Shown: positions 36,285 to 44,644 of the stretch, in pieces
Layout: each line of letters begins with the position of its first letter
Numbering within the stretch: position 1 is the stretch's first letter
NCBI RefSeq assembly: GCF_032121415.1
Contig: NZ_CP135079.1
Location: 6,820,001-6,884,000 of the forward strand
Source of the DNA: Streptomyces parvus
GTDB lineage: Bacteria > Actinomycetota > Actinomycetes > Streptomycetales > Streptomycetaceae
Direction: 5' to 3'
Length of the DNA: 64,000 nucleotides
Position numbers and translations under genes: made by a program
Notes under the pieces: model-generated
Told to the model about the DNA's origin: nothing
The model's database searches: none
The model's input: the letters and a program-made list of their open reading frames with translations, nothing else

Positions 36285-36908
36285 TCAGCGCGCTCGGGGG
36301 AAGAGCCGCTCGACAGCGGTCACCACTGCTGCGCGGCGGGCGGCGGTGGTGGGGTCCACGGCGTGCGCGGAAGCGGCCCTGCTGAGTTCGGGTTGTGCCG
36401 CCCAGGTCATGGCGATCTGATTGACCAGGGCGAGGACGTCGGTCGGGTCCCAGGTGGGGGCGATATGTCCAAGCTGCTGCACCTCGCGTAGCTGGCCGAC
36501 CTTCCGGGCGATCACTGCCTGGGTGGGATCGTCGGCAACGGCTGCGGTGCCCGGCAGTTCGAGGCGGCCCCAGGTGATCAGGCGGTGGTGGTCCGGACGC
36601 GCGACGAAGTAGTCGAACAGTCGGCCCGCGTAGCCGGGGAGGTCGTACGGGTCCATCTGGGTGGCCTCGGCGATGACGACGTACTCCCGTGCAGCCACGG
36701 CGGCGTAGAGCGCTTCCTTGCCGCGGAAGTAGGCGTAGACGCGTTCTTTGCTGGTCCTGGCGAGCTTGGCGATGCGGTCCACGCGAGCGCCGGCGATGCC
36801 GTGGCGGGCGAATTCCTCCATGGCGGCGGTAAGGATGCGCTCGCGGGTGTCGCCACCAGCGGCGGTTGCGGGCGCTGCGGTCGGGCCGGAGGCGCGGGAC
36901 TGAGGCAT
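36285..36908 (-). CDS. TetR family regulator
   Basis: This 207-residue TetR protein has its HTH at about residues 22-65 (ILTAAMEEFARHGIAGARVDRI, VYAYFRGKEALYAAV) and a ligand domain with RPDHHRLITWGRLELPG. The ATG at 36908 begins MPQSRAS. It is divergent from an aldo/keto reductase, with two related dyads in the 119-bp gap, so it is probably that gene's repressor. Confidence 0.88.
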   Translation of the reverse strand: MPQSRASGPTAAPATAAGGDTRERILTAAMEEFARHGIAGARVDRIAKLARTSKERVYAYFRGKEALYAAVAAREYVVIAEATQMDPYDLPGYAGRLFDYFVARPDHHRLITWGRLELPGTAAVADDPTQAVIARKVGQLREVQQLGHIAPTWDPTDVLALVNQIAMTWAAQPELSRAASAHAVDPTTAARRAAVVTAVERLFPRAR

Positions 36909-36923
36909 AGCCCCAGAATAAGG

Positions 36924-36943
36924 CACCGAACCGTTCAGTTTGG
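36924..36943. promoter_or_regulatory. TetR operator copy 1
   Basis: ACCGAACCGTTCAGTTTGG contains GAAC-C-GTTC and a right arm GTTTG shared with copy 2; the left arm is degenerate. It lies 16 bp upstream of the TetR start. Confidence 0.5.
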
Positions 36944-36969
36944 CATGGCGACCGGTCGACCCGTAGAGT

Positions 36970-36990
36970 CAAACAGAACGGTTCGGTTTG
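36970..36990. promoter_or_regulatory. TetR operator copy 2
   Basis: CAAAC-A-GAAC-G-GTTC-G-GTTTG is a near-perfect 21-bp palindrome, 38 bp before the reductase start. It shares the GAAC-N-GTTC-N-GTTTG pattern with copy 1. Confidence 0.7.
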
Positions 36991-37027
36991 ACCTCTCCGA
37001 CCGGCGAAGCACTGAAGGAGTGAACTC

Positions 37028-38020
37028 ATGCAGCACCGCAATCTGGGCTCTCAGGGTCTGCGCGTCTCGGCGCTCGGCCTGGGGATCATGGGCATGTCCA
37101 TGGCCTACGGCGCCTCGAACAAGGACGAGAGCATCGCGACCATCCGCCGCGCCCACGAACTCGGGATCGACTTCTTCGACACCGCCGAGCTGTACGGCGC
37201 CGGCACCGGCAGCAACGAGATCCTCCTCGGCGAGGCGGTCAAGGACTTCCGCGACGAGGTGGTCCTGGCCACCAAGTTCGGCTTCGACATGACCGCGCAG
37301 CCGCTGGGTTCCGGCTTCGACAGCCGCCCGGAGAACATCCGCAAGGCCGCCGAGAGCAGCCTGCGCTACCTGCAGAGCGACCACATCGACCTCTTCTACC
37401 AGCACATCTCCGACCCCGCCGTTCCGGTTGAGGAGGTCGCCGGGGTGGTCGGCGAACTGATCTCCGAGGGCAAGGTGAAGTACTTCGGCCTGAGCAACGT
37501 CGGCCCCCAGTACATCCGCCGTGCCCACGCCGTCACCCCGGTCTCCGCGCTCCAGTACGAGTACTCGCTGTTCGAGCGGGAGGTGGAGGAAAGGATCCTT
37601 CCCGTCCTGCGGGAACTCGGCATCGGACTGGTGCCCTACTCCCCACTCGGCCGCGGCTTTCTCACCGGCCAGGTCAAGCCCGCGAGCGAGTACGCCGCGG
37701 ACGACATGCGCAGCTGGGACGAGCGCTGGCAGGGCGAGAACTACACCTACAACCTGCACGCCACCGAACAACTCAAGAATGTGGCGGACACCAAGAACAT
37801 CACTACCGCCCAACTCTCGCTGGCCTGGCTGCTCGCCCAGGGCGAGGACGTCGCACCCATTCCCGGCACCCGCAGCACCGAGCGCCTTGAGGAGAACACC
37901 CACGCCCTCGACGTCCAGCTCTCCGCCGCTGATCTGGCCCGCATCACTGAGATACTTCCCCACGGCTCGGCAGGGAGCCGCTACCCCGCTGCGGCACTGC
38001 ACAGCTTCACCACAGACTGA
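37028..38020 (+). CDS. Aldo/keto reductase
   Basis: This 330-residue TIM-barrel NADPH-dependent oxidoreductase of the AKR13-like/YajO group has LGLGIMGMS (N-terminal hairpin), the catalytic Asp and Tyr in FFDTAELYG, Lys in ATKFG and His in YQHISD, completing the AKR tetrad. The cofactor segment PIPGTRSTERLEEN is near residue 280. GAAGGAG precedes the ATG. The substrate is unknown; the divergent TetR gene suggests induction by an electrophile or aldehyde. Confidence 0.9.
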   Translation: MQHRNLGSQGLRVSALGLGIMGMSMAYGASNKDESIATIRRAHELGIDFFDTAELYGAGTGSNEILLGEAVKDFRDEVVLATKFGFDMTAQPLGSGFDSRPENIRKAAESSLRYLQSDHIDLFYQHISDPAVPVEEVAGVVGELISEGKVKYFGLSNVGPQYIRRAHAVTPVSALQYEYSLFEREVEERILPVLRELGIGLVPYSPLGRGFLTGQVKPASEYAADDMRSWDERWQGENYTYNLHATEQLKNVADTKNITTAQLSLAWLLAQGEDVAPIPGTRSTERLEENTHALDVQLSAADLARITEILPHGSAGSRYPAAALHSFTTD

Positions 38021-38078
38021 CCCGCGCCCTCACCCGCGCACGGGAGGCCGGGCCGGCGACACCGTCTTACTGATCGTT

Positions 38079-38891
38079 TCAGAATGCCGCCCGGAGGTTC
38101 CGAAGACAGATGATGCCGCAGGCGAGTTGTAGTAGTCCGAGGTGAAGATCAGCACGCATCTCGTAGCGGATCCGGAGTCTCTTGAACTGGTGGAGCCAGG
38201 CGAAGGTGCGCTCGACAACCCAGCGGGTCTTGCCCAAGCCGGAGCCGTGAGGGGCACCGCGGCGGGCGATTTTGGGCGCTATGCCTCGGCGCCGGAGAAG
38301 TCTCCGGTACTTGTCGAAGTCGTAGCCGCGGTCGGCGTACAACCGTTGCGGGCGATGGCGCGGCCGTCCGCGTAGTCCACGAATGCGTGGGATGGCATCG
38401 ATGAGCGGGATGAGCTGACTGACATCGTGTCGGTTGCCACCGGTGAGCGACACTGCGAGAGGTGTGCCCCTCCGGTCGACGACGATGTGGTGTTTGCTTC
38501 CTGGGCGGCCCCTGTCGACCGGCGGTGGTCCGGTGTGAGCTCCCCCTTTCAGACTGCGGACGTGTGAGCCGTCGATGGCACAGTCGTCCATCTCCAGCAG
38601 TCCGGCCTTTCGCAGCTCGGCGAGGATCGCAGCATGCAGGCGTGGCCAGACGCCGGCCTCGGTCCAGTCCCGTAGACGACGCCAGGCTGTGCCCCCCGAG
38701 CAACCTATCTCCTGACGAGGTACATCACGCCAGGCTGCACCCGTGCGCAGGACGAAGAGGATGCCTGCCAGGGCGGGCGGTGCGGTCGTCTGTCCGGCGT
38801 CGTCCCGGATGTTGATTCCGCCGCTGCGGAGGGGTGGCAGAATCGGAGCGATGCGGGCCCACAAATCGTCGGGCACGAGATCTCTGATCAC
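38079..38891 (-). mobile_element. IS5-family transposase (IS1647/IS112-like group)
   Basis: This intact 270-residue DDE transposase opens with VPDDLWARIAPILP, continues with GILFVLRTGAAWRDVP, DDCAIDGSHVRSLKGG (first Asp), LYADRGYDFDKYRRLL (second Asp) and the C-terminal WVVERTFAWLHQFKRLRIRY (Glu in VVER). Terminal repeats were not certain: CAGAATGCC at 38080 and CAGAATCCC on the other strand near 38973-38986 are a weak candidate pair. The N-terminal segment around GGINIRDDAG is unlike common members. A C-terminal relic of a close relative lies at 42.6 kb. Confidence 0.88.
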
Positions 38892-39046
38892 GTCGAGATC
38901 GTGGCGGAAGAAGCCCGACCGGCGGGTCTGTTCACCAGCGAACTCGCTTGATGAGTGTGAGCGGACAGCAGGGATTCTGCAGTGCCCCGTGATCTGAAGC
39001 CCGACTTCTTGCTACTTGCTCGTTTCTGAGACTGGGGTGGGCGAAC

Positions 39047-39427
39047 GTGCTCGTGGTTCTTGTTCTGGCAGCCGGGGCTGTCGTGTGGGCGGTAGCGCTG
39101 TCGGTGTCTGACGTGCGGAGCCGGCAGCGGCGGATCTCTCTGGAGGTCCCGTGTTCCGGGTACGGGCCGGGCCGGTTCTCCTCGGATGAGACGCGTTATC
39201 ACTTGGGACCGGTCGTGCACGAAGGGCGCGTGATAAAAGGCTCGCTCTACGGGAAGCAATTGCGGATCTCAGTCGGCCAGGCCGTGAAGGTGGAGCTCGA
39301 CCCGCGAGAGCCGACCCGCATGTATCTGCCGGACACCATGCCCCTGTTCGCACACAAGGTGGCAGCCCTTTTGTACGGGGGGCTGGGAATCGCCCTGATT
39401 GGGGTTGCGTTGGCGATCGGCATGTGA
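39047..39427 (+). CDS. Small membrane protein, unknown
   Basis: This 126-residue protein has a hydrophobic helix at each end (about residues 1-20 and 105-125) and a soluble loop between, with RYHLGPVVHEGRVIKGSLYG and VGQAVKVELDPREPTRMYLPD. The layout recalls DUF3592-like proteins, though similarity is weak. It starts at GTG 39047 soon after the transposase region. Confidence 0.55.
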   Translation: MLVVLVLAAGAVVWAVALSVSDVRSRQRRISLEVPCSGYGPGRFSSDETRYHLGPVVHEGRVIKGSLYGKQLRISVGQAVKVELDPREPTRMYLPDTMPLFAHKVAALLYGGLGIALIGVALAIGM

Positions 39428-39748
39428 GCGCATCAGCATGACGGTCGGGGGTGGACCGCGGCGGTGCTCTGGCCACCACCTCCACGACGCGCTCGCTCCT
39501 GGCCGACTCTTCAGAGACGGCAGGCTCGGACATATTTCCACCGAGCGACGGAGACCACGTCCGAGCCTGCAGCCAACGTCTGACTACGACGCTTCATTGT
39601 GAAACGGTCAGTTATTGACCGGACTGCGGGAGGATGCGCCGGGCGGGAGCGCAACCCCGCTCGGGCGCGGACGGCTTCCACGACCGAGCGGTGGGCGTTG
39701 GACCGTCGGTAGCCGGGATGCGCCGGTGTCCCGGGGTCTGCCGGGTGG
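39428..39748. other. Intergenic stretch with an inverted repeat
   Basis: No gene is recognised in these 321 bp. They contain a 12-bp inverted repeat at 39520-39570, otherwise nothing notable. Confidence 0.4.
39520..39570. repeat. 12-bp inverted repeat with 27-nt spacer
   Basis: GCAGGCTCGGAC (39520-39531) pairs perfectly with GTCCGAGCCTGC (39559-39570). It could be a terminator stem for the small membrane protein gene or a transposon end pair. Confidence 0.5.
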
Positions 39749-40660
39749 TCAGTCCGATGCGGGGCGTGCGCGGCGTGCGGGCCGCCCGACTGCGGCGTAC
39801 CAGATCAGGACCGCACATATGAAGGCTGTCGCCGCGGAGACCAGCGACCTTGTGAGGGTGTCGTTCCGTGCGCCGGAGACGAGGGCGACGGCCAGTGCCA
39901 GCGTCAGGGTGATGACGGGCAGCGCACGAGGGCTCCGCGCGGCGCCCGGCGCGGCGGCCGACGGCAGCAGCCAGGTCGCGAGGCCATAACAGGCGCAGGC
40001 CAACAGCGTGGCTCCCAGCACTTCGCTGGGCCGGTGACCGCCCATGGTGGCGGTGGCGGCGGCGATGCAGGCGAGCCACAGCACACCGGCCGTGGCGACG
40101 TAGGGGCGGATGCGGGGGGAAACCACGAGGACGACGGCGAGCGTCAGCGCGGCGGGGATGGCCGTGTGCCCACTGGGGAAACCCTGGTCAAGGAGATTCT
40201 CGGGTGCGCCCACCAGATCGGGTCGGGGCATGGTCGATTTGAACCCCTCCTTGCCCCCGATCGTGAGAATGACGACCCCCAGCGCCGCGCACCCGGATCG
40301 CCAGCACCGCCGCACCAGGGTGAGGACCACGATGACGGCCAAGCCCGCCATCACGGTGGGCTCGGCGCTCAGTTCCATCGGTGGGATGGGTGTCGACCCG
40401 TAGGGCGATCCTGACAGGGGGTAGATCCATGCTTCTTCGCCCCCCTGCACACCGAGTCGGAACAGGGCGTTCTCAGCTCGTTGCCCCCACGGGGTGCAGA
40501 CGGCGAGCAGGTAGACCGTCAGGAACCCCAGGGTGTACAGCAGAGCCGGCATCCACGGCCGTGCCGTTCGCGACGGGCTGGTGTCGTCGGGGGCTTCGGA
40601 CGCCTGCTTCGAGGCCCCCGGACGGTACGCGGGCAGGGGCGGAGAATCGTGCTGGGTCAT
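39749..40660 (-). CDS. PAP2 family membrane phosphatase
   Basis: This 303-residue membrane protein has six or more helices and the PAP2 motifs KSTMPRPD (K-x6-RP type), PSGHT, and GGHRPSEVLGA (the H with the usual Arg shifted, SR replaced by GG). It belongs to the lipid phosphate phosphatase/undecaprenyl pyrophosphate phosphatase superfamily, acting on the outer face of the membrane. Its start at 40660 has an AGAGAA box. It stands alone. Confidence 0.82.
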   Translation of the reverse strand: MTQHDSPPLPAYRPGASKQASEAPDDTSPSRTARPWMPALLYTLGFLTVYLLAVCTPWGQRAENALFRLGVQGGEEAWIYPLSGSPYGSTPIPPMELSAEPTVMAGLAVIVVLTLVRRCWRSGCAALGVVILTIGGKEGFKSTMPRPDLVGAPENLLDQGFPSGHTAIPAALTLAVVLVVSPRIRPYVATAGVLWLACIAAATATMGGHRPSEVLGATLLACACYGLATWLLPSAAAPGAARSPRALPVITLTLALAVALVSGARNDTLTRSLVSAATAFICAVLIWYAAVGRPARRARPASD

Positions 40661-40752
40661 TTCTCTGTTTCTTCCGTTGGAAGGGGGCGGTCACGCGCGT
40701 CTTGCGGCACTTCGGGGGCCCACGGGTTCGGTCGGCCGCACCGGGGGCGCTC

Positions 40753-41709
40753 CTATTCGGTGTGCGCCAGTCCCTGCCGCCGCTGGGCCGTGAACGCCAG
40801 GGCGGGGAGGGGCGCGGTCAGCAGGATGAGGACGGCCAGGTCCGGGAAGGACTGCATGAAGGCGTCCGGCCGGACGACGATCGCCTGCGTGCGGACGGTC
40901 GCGACCGCTGCGACGGGGATCAGCCACCGGTGGTCGCCGGTGGCGTCCGTCGCCACCCACGCGGCGATCAGTGCGATGACTTCGAGGGCGAACAGGCCGC
41001 GCTGGAAGGTCGGACTGACGGAGATGATGTGCAGGCTCCCGGCAATGAACATGGCGAGCACGAGCGGGGCCAGCCAGCGGTACGAGCGGCGTCGCAGACG
41101 GCTGGGTCGGCAGAGCGCCAGCACGGCGCACGCGGCGCACAGGGCCCCCGAGAGTGCCAGGTCACGGGCCGTTATCGGGGTGCCGAGACCGTAGTAGCCC
41201 AGGCCCGCCTTGCCTTCGTCGCCGAAAAGGGTGCGGCCGTGGGACGTGGCGCCGGCCCAGATCATGGCTGCCGCGGCGGGCAGCGCGATCCAGGATCTGC
41301 CCCGAAGCAGAGCGATCAGGCAGACCAGCGGGAGCAGCCCGTAGGGCAGCAGCCGTATTCGCGTGGGTCCTTCGGCCCACGGGTACCAGCCGGAGAAGCG
41401 GAAGGCCATGGCGTGCTGTCCGGGGTCGATGTGCAGTGCCCAGTGCCACACGTCCTGCAAGTACGGAACCAGAGCCAGCGCGGCGAGGACGAGGGCGGCC
41501 ATGTGTATGCCGTCCAGCCACCACGGCCGAGTGGTGTCGTCAACGGTGGCACGGGCGCGGGCCTGCACCCCGGCGCGCACCAAGGCGGCAACTTCCCGCG
41601 GCGGCGGCCAGGAGCGGCCGGGATAGGCCTCGGCCAGGCAGGCCAGCACCTCCCCTCCCTGCCGGGAACGGTAGGACTCGGGATAGGCCGCAAGCAGCAG
41701 ACGATTCAT
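40753..41709 (-). CDS. Multi-pass membrane protein coupled to PadR
   Basis: This 318-residue protein has a soluble N-terminal helix (LLLAAYPESYRSRQGGEVL, common in membrane partners of PadR regulators) followed by about eight membrane segments. Its ATG overlaps the stop of the PadR gene by 4 bp, so both are made together. Such PadR/membrane pairs are frequent in actinobacteria; the function is unknown. Confidence 0.75.
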   Translation of the reverse strand: MNRLLLAAYPESYRSRQGGEVLACLAEAYPGRSWPPPREVAALVRAGVQARARATVDDTTRPWWLDGIHMAALVLAALALVPYLQDVWHWALHIDPGQHAMAFRFSGWYPWAEGPTRIRLLPYGLLPLVCLIALLRGRSWIALPAAAAMIWAGATSHGRTLFGDEGKAGLGYYGLGTPITARDLALSGALCAACAVLALCRPSRLRRRSYRWLAPLVLAMFIAGSLHIISVSPTFQRGLFALEVIALIAAWVATDATGDHRWLIPVAAVATVRTQAIVVRPDAFMQSFPDLAVLILLTAPLPALAFTAQRRQGLAHTE

Positions 41710-42047
41710 GCCGTGGCCGCTCCGGCACTCCGCGAGTGTCCGATGACGACGGCCGCCGCCTGCTGCATCCGCAGCGCCTCCCGGCCGAGCGCCTCGGTGC
41801 CGTCCTCGGTGAGCCGGTAGTAGCGCCGAGCCCGCCCATCCACGATCTCCTCGTCGCCGGGGGCCACCAGCCCGGCCCGCTCCAACCGTTCCAGCGCGCC
41901 GTAAAGAGTGCCGACAGCGATCCGGAGTCGCCCGGCGGTGGCCTGCTCGGCAGCCTTGATGATTCCGTAACCGTGCAACGGGCCGTCCAGGAGCGCAGCG
42001 AGGATGAAGTACTGCGGTTCCGTCAAGGGCGGTTTCTGTCTGGTCAT
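41706..42047 (-). CDS. PadR family regulator
   Basis: This 113-residue PadR winged-helix protein contains LTEPQYFILAALLDGPLHGY, the recognition segment GRLRIAVGTLYGALERLERAG and RRYYRLTEDG, covering the complete PadR domain. The ATG at 42047 is preferred to the upstream start at 42131, which would run through an AT-rich dyad likely to be its own operator. Confidence 0.87.
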   Translation of the reverse strand: MTRQKPPLTEPQYFILAALLDGPLHGYGIIKAAEQATAGRLRIAVGTLYGALERLERAGLVAPGDEEIVDGRARRYYRLTEDGTEALGREALRMQQAAAVVIGHSRSAGAATA

Positions 42048-42056
42048 GAGCCGAGC

Positions 42057-42079
42057 ATATATCGAGCTACGTAATATAT
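42057..42079. promoter_or_regulatory. AT-rich dyad upstream of PadR gene
   Basis: ATATATCGAGCTACGTAATATAT has matching ATATAT arms in a very GC-rich genome, 10 bp upstream of the PadR start. It is a likely promoter/operator for autoregulation. Confidence 0.5.
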
Positions 42080-42203
42080 CTGCCAGCCCTGGGTTGCCCG
42101 GCGGCGTCTCCACGCCTGCGGCGAGCGTCACCCTCTCCCGGCCGGCACGCGCGACGGCGCTCTCCTCGGGGGGCGGCGGATCACCTCACTGTCGGACGGT
42201 TGG

Positions 42204-42480
42204 CTAGGCGTCTGCGCGCGGGGTGGACAGAGCTGCGGCGGCACTGGCCCAGCGTGCCGCGTACAGCGGGTCCTTGCCCTCTGCCAGGGCGACGGCAAGG
42301 GCGCGGCAGAAGGTGTCGCTCGCCGCTGTGGTGCCGATCGAGTCGACGGAGAACGAGGGCACATGACGGTGGCTCGTGCGGTCGACGAGCAGCACGCCGT
42401 CCCCGTCGAGGGCACGATCAGGTCGCCGTGGCGTGTGAGTGTCCGGGCGGCCGGTGCGCCCTCGCCGCCGAGACCAAACG
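42204..42480 (-). pseudogene. Ribokinase (PfkB) C-terminal relic
   Basis: The last frame reads VPSFSVDSIGTTAASDTFC and LAVALAEGKDPLYAARWASA, which is the C-terminal signature of ribokinase with the GAGD motif decayed to AASD. The upstream part continues in another frame (GLGGEGAPAARTLTRHGDL), so at least one frameshift is present. The N-terminal two thirds are missing. Confidence 0.65.
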
Positions 42481-42620
42481 CCGTCCCGTCATCGATACCG
42501 TCTTCCCGCTCACACGATGCCGGGACAGTGAGCAACGCGATCGCCGGTTGTTTCTGATGCCGCACGGCGCCCCACGGGAGGAGGGCCATGGCAAGACCGC
42601 GGCGGGGGCGCCTCTACGCC

Positions 42621-42701
42621 ACGCCTGCGCATCCGGTACGAGATGCGTGCCGACCTTCGCCTCGGCCTACTCCAACTCGCCTTCGGCATCATCTGCTTGA
42701 G
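42621..42701 (+). pseudogene. IS5-type transposase C-terminal fragment
   Basis: Translation gives RLRIRYEMRADLRLGLLQLA then FGIICLR, differing from the intact transposase at 38.1-38.9 kb at two positions over 27 residues. Everything upstream is gone, so it is a dead remnant on the opposite strand. Confidence 0.75.
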
Positions 42702-42731
42702 ACGCCTGCGAACCTCATCCGAAACGAACAG

Positions 42732-42925
42732 TCGGTCAGCGGTGAGCTTCGGTCGGTGACCGCCGACCCGGCCGCGGGCCCGAGCGGAGGCGAGCCCGCA
42801 GTTGGTGCGGGCCACGGTCAGTTCGGCCTGCAGCTCGGCGAGCACTGACAGCATCCCGAACATGGCTCGGCCCTCCATGGTGGACGTGTCGATGCCCTGC
42901 TCGATGACGTGTTCCTGCCGGCCCG
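42732..42925 (-). pseudogene. Serine recombinase/resolvase fragment
   Basis: The fragment reads EQGIDTSTMEGRAMFGMLSV then LAELQAELTVART and ARARGRVGGHRPKLTA, i.e. the central catalytic domain end and hinge of Tn3-type resolvases. The N-terminal catalytic Ser region and the C-terminal HTH are absent. It is bounded by the transposase fragment and the beta-propeller pseudogene. Confidence 0.7.
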
Positions 42926-42933
42926 ATCGCCCG

Positions 42934-44303
42934 CACACGCTGACACGTCGCGCCTTCCTCACCACCTCCGGCGCCGGTCTCACAGGGCTGGCTGTCTGGG
43001 CCGTGGCCCGTGCACCGAAAGCACCAGGCACCGGCGCCGAGCAGGACGGTCCCGTACTGGAGGCAGGGTCAACACACCCCGGCCGGGAGCGCTGGAGGCT
43101 GACCGGCCGGGACGACAGAGCGGGTGACGTCACGTCCGCCCTGCTCGCCGGGGGCACGGTGCTGGTGCACGGGGCGAGACCAGGTCCGGCCGCCACACAG
43201 GGACTGGTGCGCGCCGTGGGTGCCGAGGGCGGGGCGAGCCTGTGGCAGGACGACAAGGCGCCGGCGCGCGCCGCTCACGACTCGCTCTGGGGTGTCGCGA
43301 GCGGCCTGCTCATCGCCCCGGAGCTCCTGGACAGAGTCCACGACGTACGGACAGGAGACCCACGGCTGCCGCAACAGCCATGGCGGGGGACCGTGAAGTG
43401 GTTCGCCGTCGCGGACGGGAGGCTCGTCACGCTGGGCGACGACGGTGGATCGACGGACGACCGGGTGCTCCGCTCGCTCGCTCTGCCCTCGGGTGGCTCG
43501 CGCGCCACTGGCGGACCCCGCACCCACGAAAGGGAGAGACACGTGACTGGCGAGCGCCCGCGGTCTCCGGCACCAGACTCCTCCTCGTCCCGGACACCGG
43601 GGCGCTGGATCCTCGGGTCTTCTGCCTCGACGTGGCCACAGGCCGGGAATGGTGGTCCTACCCCGGGCTCGGCAAGACCGGGCAGTCCCAGGCCGCGCCG
43701 GTCACTCCGCCCGCGCCGGACGGCCGTGGCGGCGAGCGCTTCGCCCTGCTCAGCGACGCCGAAGAACTGCACCTCATCGACGTACGCACCGGCGACCGCC
43801 TGCGCAATGGACCGCTGAGCCTCACCGCCGGGAACGGTGCCACGGCCCTCGGGCATGCCGCCGGTACCGGTCTGTTGGTCGCCGCCGGGGAGGACCTGAT
43901 TGGTTTCAGCCCCGACAGCGGAAAGCGGCTGTGGAGCCACCCCACCGCCGGGCTCGACACCGGTTGGCCGTCGCTGCCCGGGGGTGGCAGACGAGGCCCC
44001 GTCGCGCGGGACGGGGTCCTGCTCAGCTGGCTGGACGCCAGAACCCTGCAGGCACTCGACCTCGCGGACGGCGGACGGCAGCTGTGGCGGACGTCGTTCG
44101 ACGCCATCGCACGCTGCCCGCCCGCCATCGGAGGCGACATGGCTTACGTCACGGCCGGGCAGGTGTGCCGGGCACTGGGGCTGCGCACGGGGAGAGTGCT
44201 CAAGGAATGGCCGGTGGACGAGGCAGTCACATGGCTCGCTGCCGACGTCAGGTGGTACGCCGTGGTCGGCGCCTCGTCCCTGCGGGCGGTCAACGCGCCC
44301 TGA
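42934..44303 (+). pseudogene. Tat-signal PQQ-like beta-propeller protein, frameshifted
   Basis: The first frame gives a Tat signal (LTRRAFLTTSGAGLTG) and propeller repeats up to RVLRSLALPSG. The same protein continues in another frame from WRTPHPRKGE near 43500, through ALDPRVFCLDVATGREWW, LLSDAEELHLIDVRTGDR, DLIGFSPDSGKRLW and LQALDLADGGRQLW, to the stop at 44303. A single frameshift near 43495 thus breaks a protein of about 450 residues. The 5' end abuts the recombinase relic, so the original start and promoter may be lost. It could still be two peptides or a sequencing slip. Confidence 0.65.
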
Positions 44304-44377
44304 CAACCTGGCCCGCACGGCGTTCCGGTCGGGCCCCGCTGACGAGCGCCGTCCGACGTGGGATGGGAGGCGTCTTG

Positions 44378-44603
44378 GCAGGGCCGACTTGCCGCAGAAC
44401 CCGCATTCCGCCGTGACCGCCTCGAAGGCCCGCGCGTCACCGGCCTGCCCTGCGGTGACATGGACGGATGGACAGAGGCCAGGTGCGGTACTTCCACGTG
44501 GTGGCTTCCAGCGTGCGGCGGTGACCAGCCCACCGTCGTCCAGGACCGGATCGGCCGGCATCAGCGGCTCGATCCGGTCCCGCATCGCATCAGTGATCAC
44601 CAA
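44378..44603 (-). pseudogene. Transposase relic with internal deletion
   Basis: The frame starts MVITDAMRDRIEPLMPADPV, the N-terminus of an IS5-type transposase, then jumps to VHVTAGQAGDARAFEAVTAE, which belongs in the middle of such proteins. It ends without the DDE residues. The 341-bp gap between the propeller pseudogene and the toroid gene consists mostly of this relic. Confidence 0.6.
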
Positions 44604-44644
44604 TCGGACAGACGCATCCGATCAACCCGGCAAGGAGCCACGCT

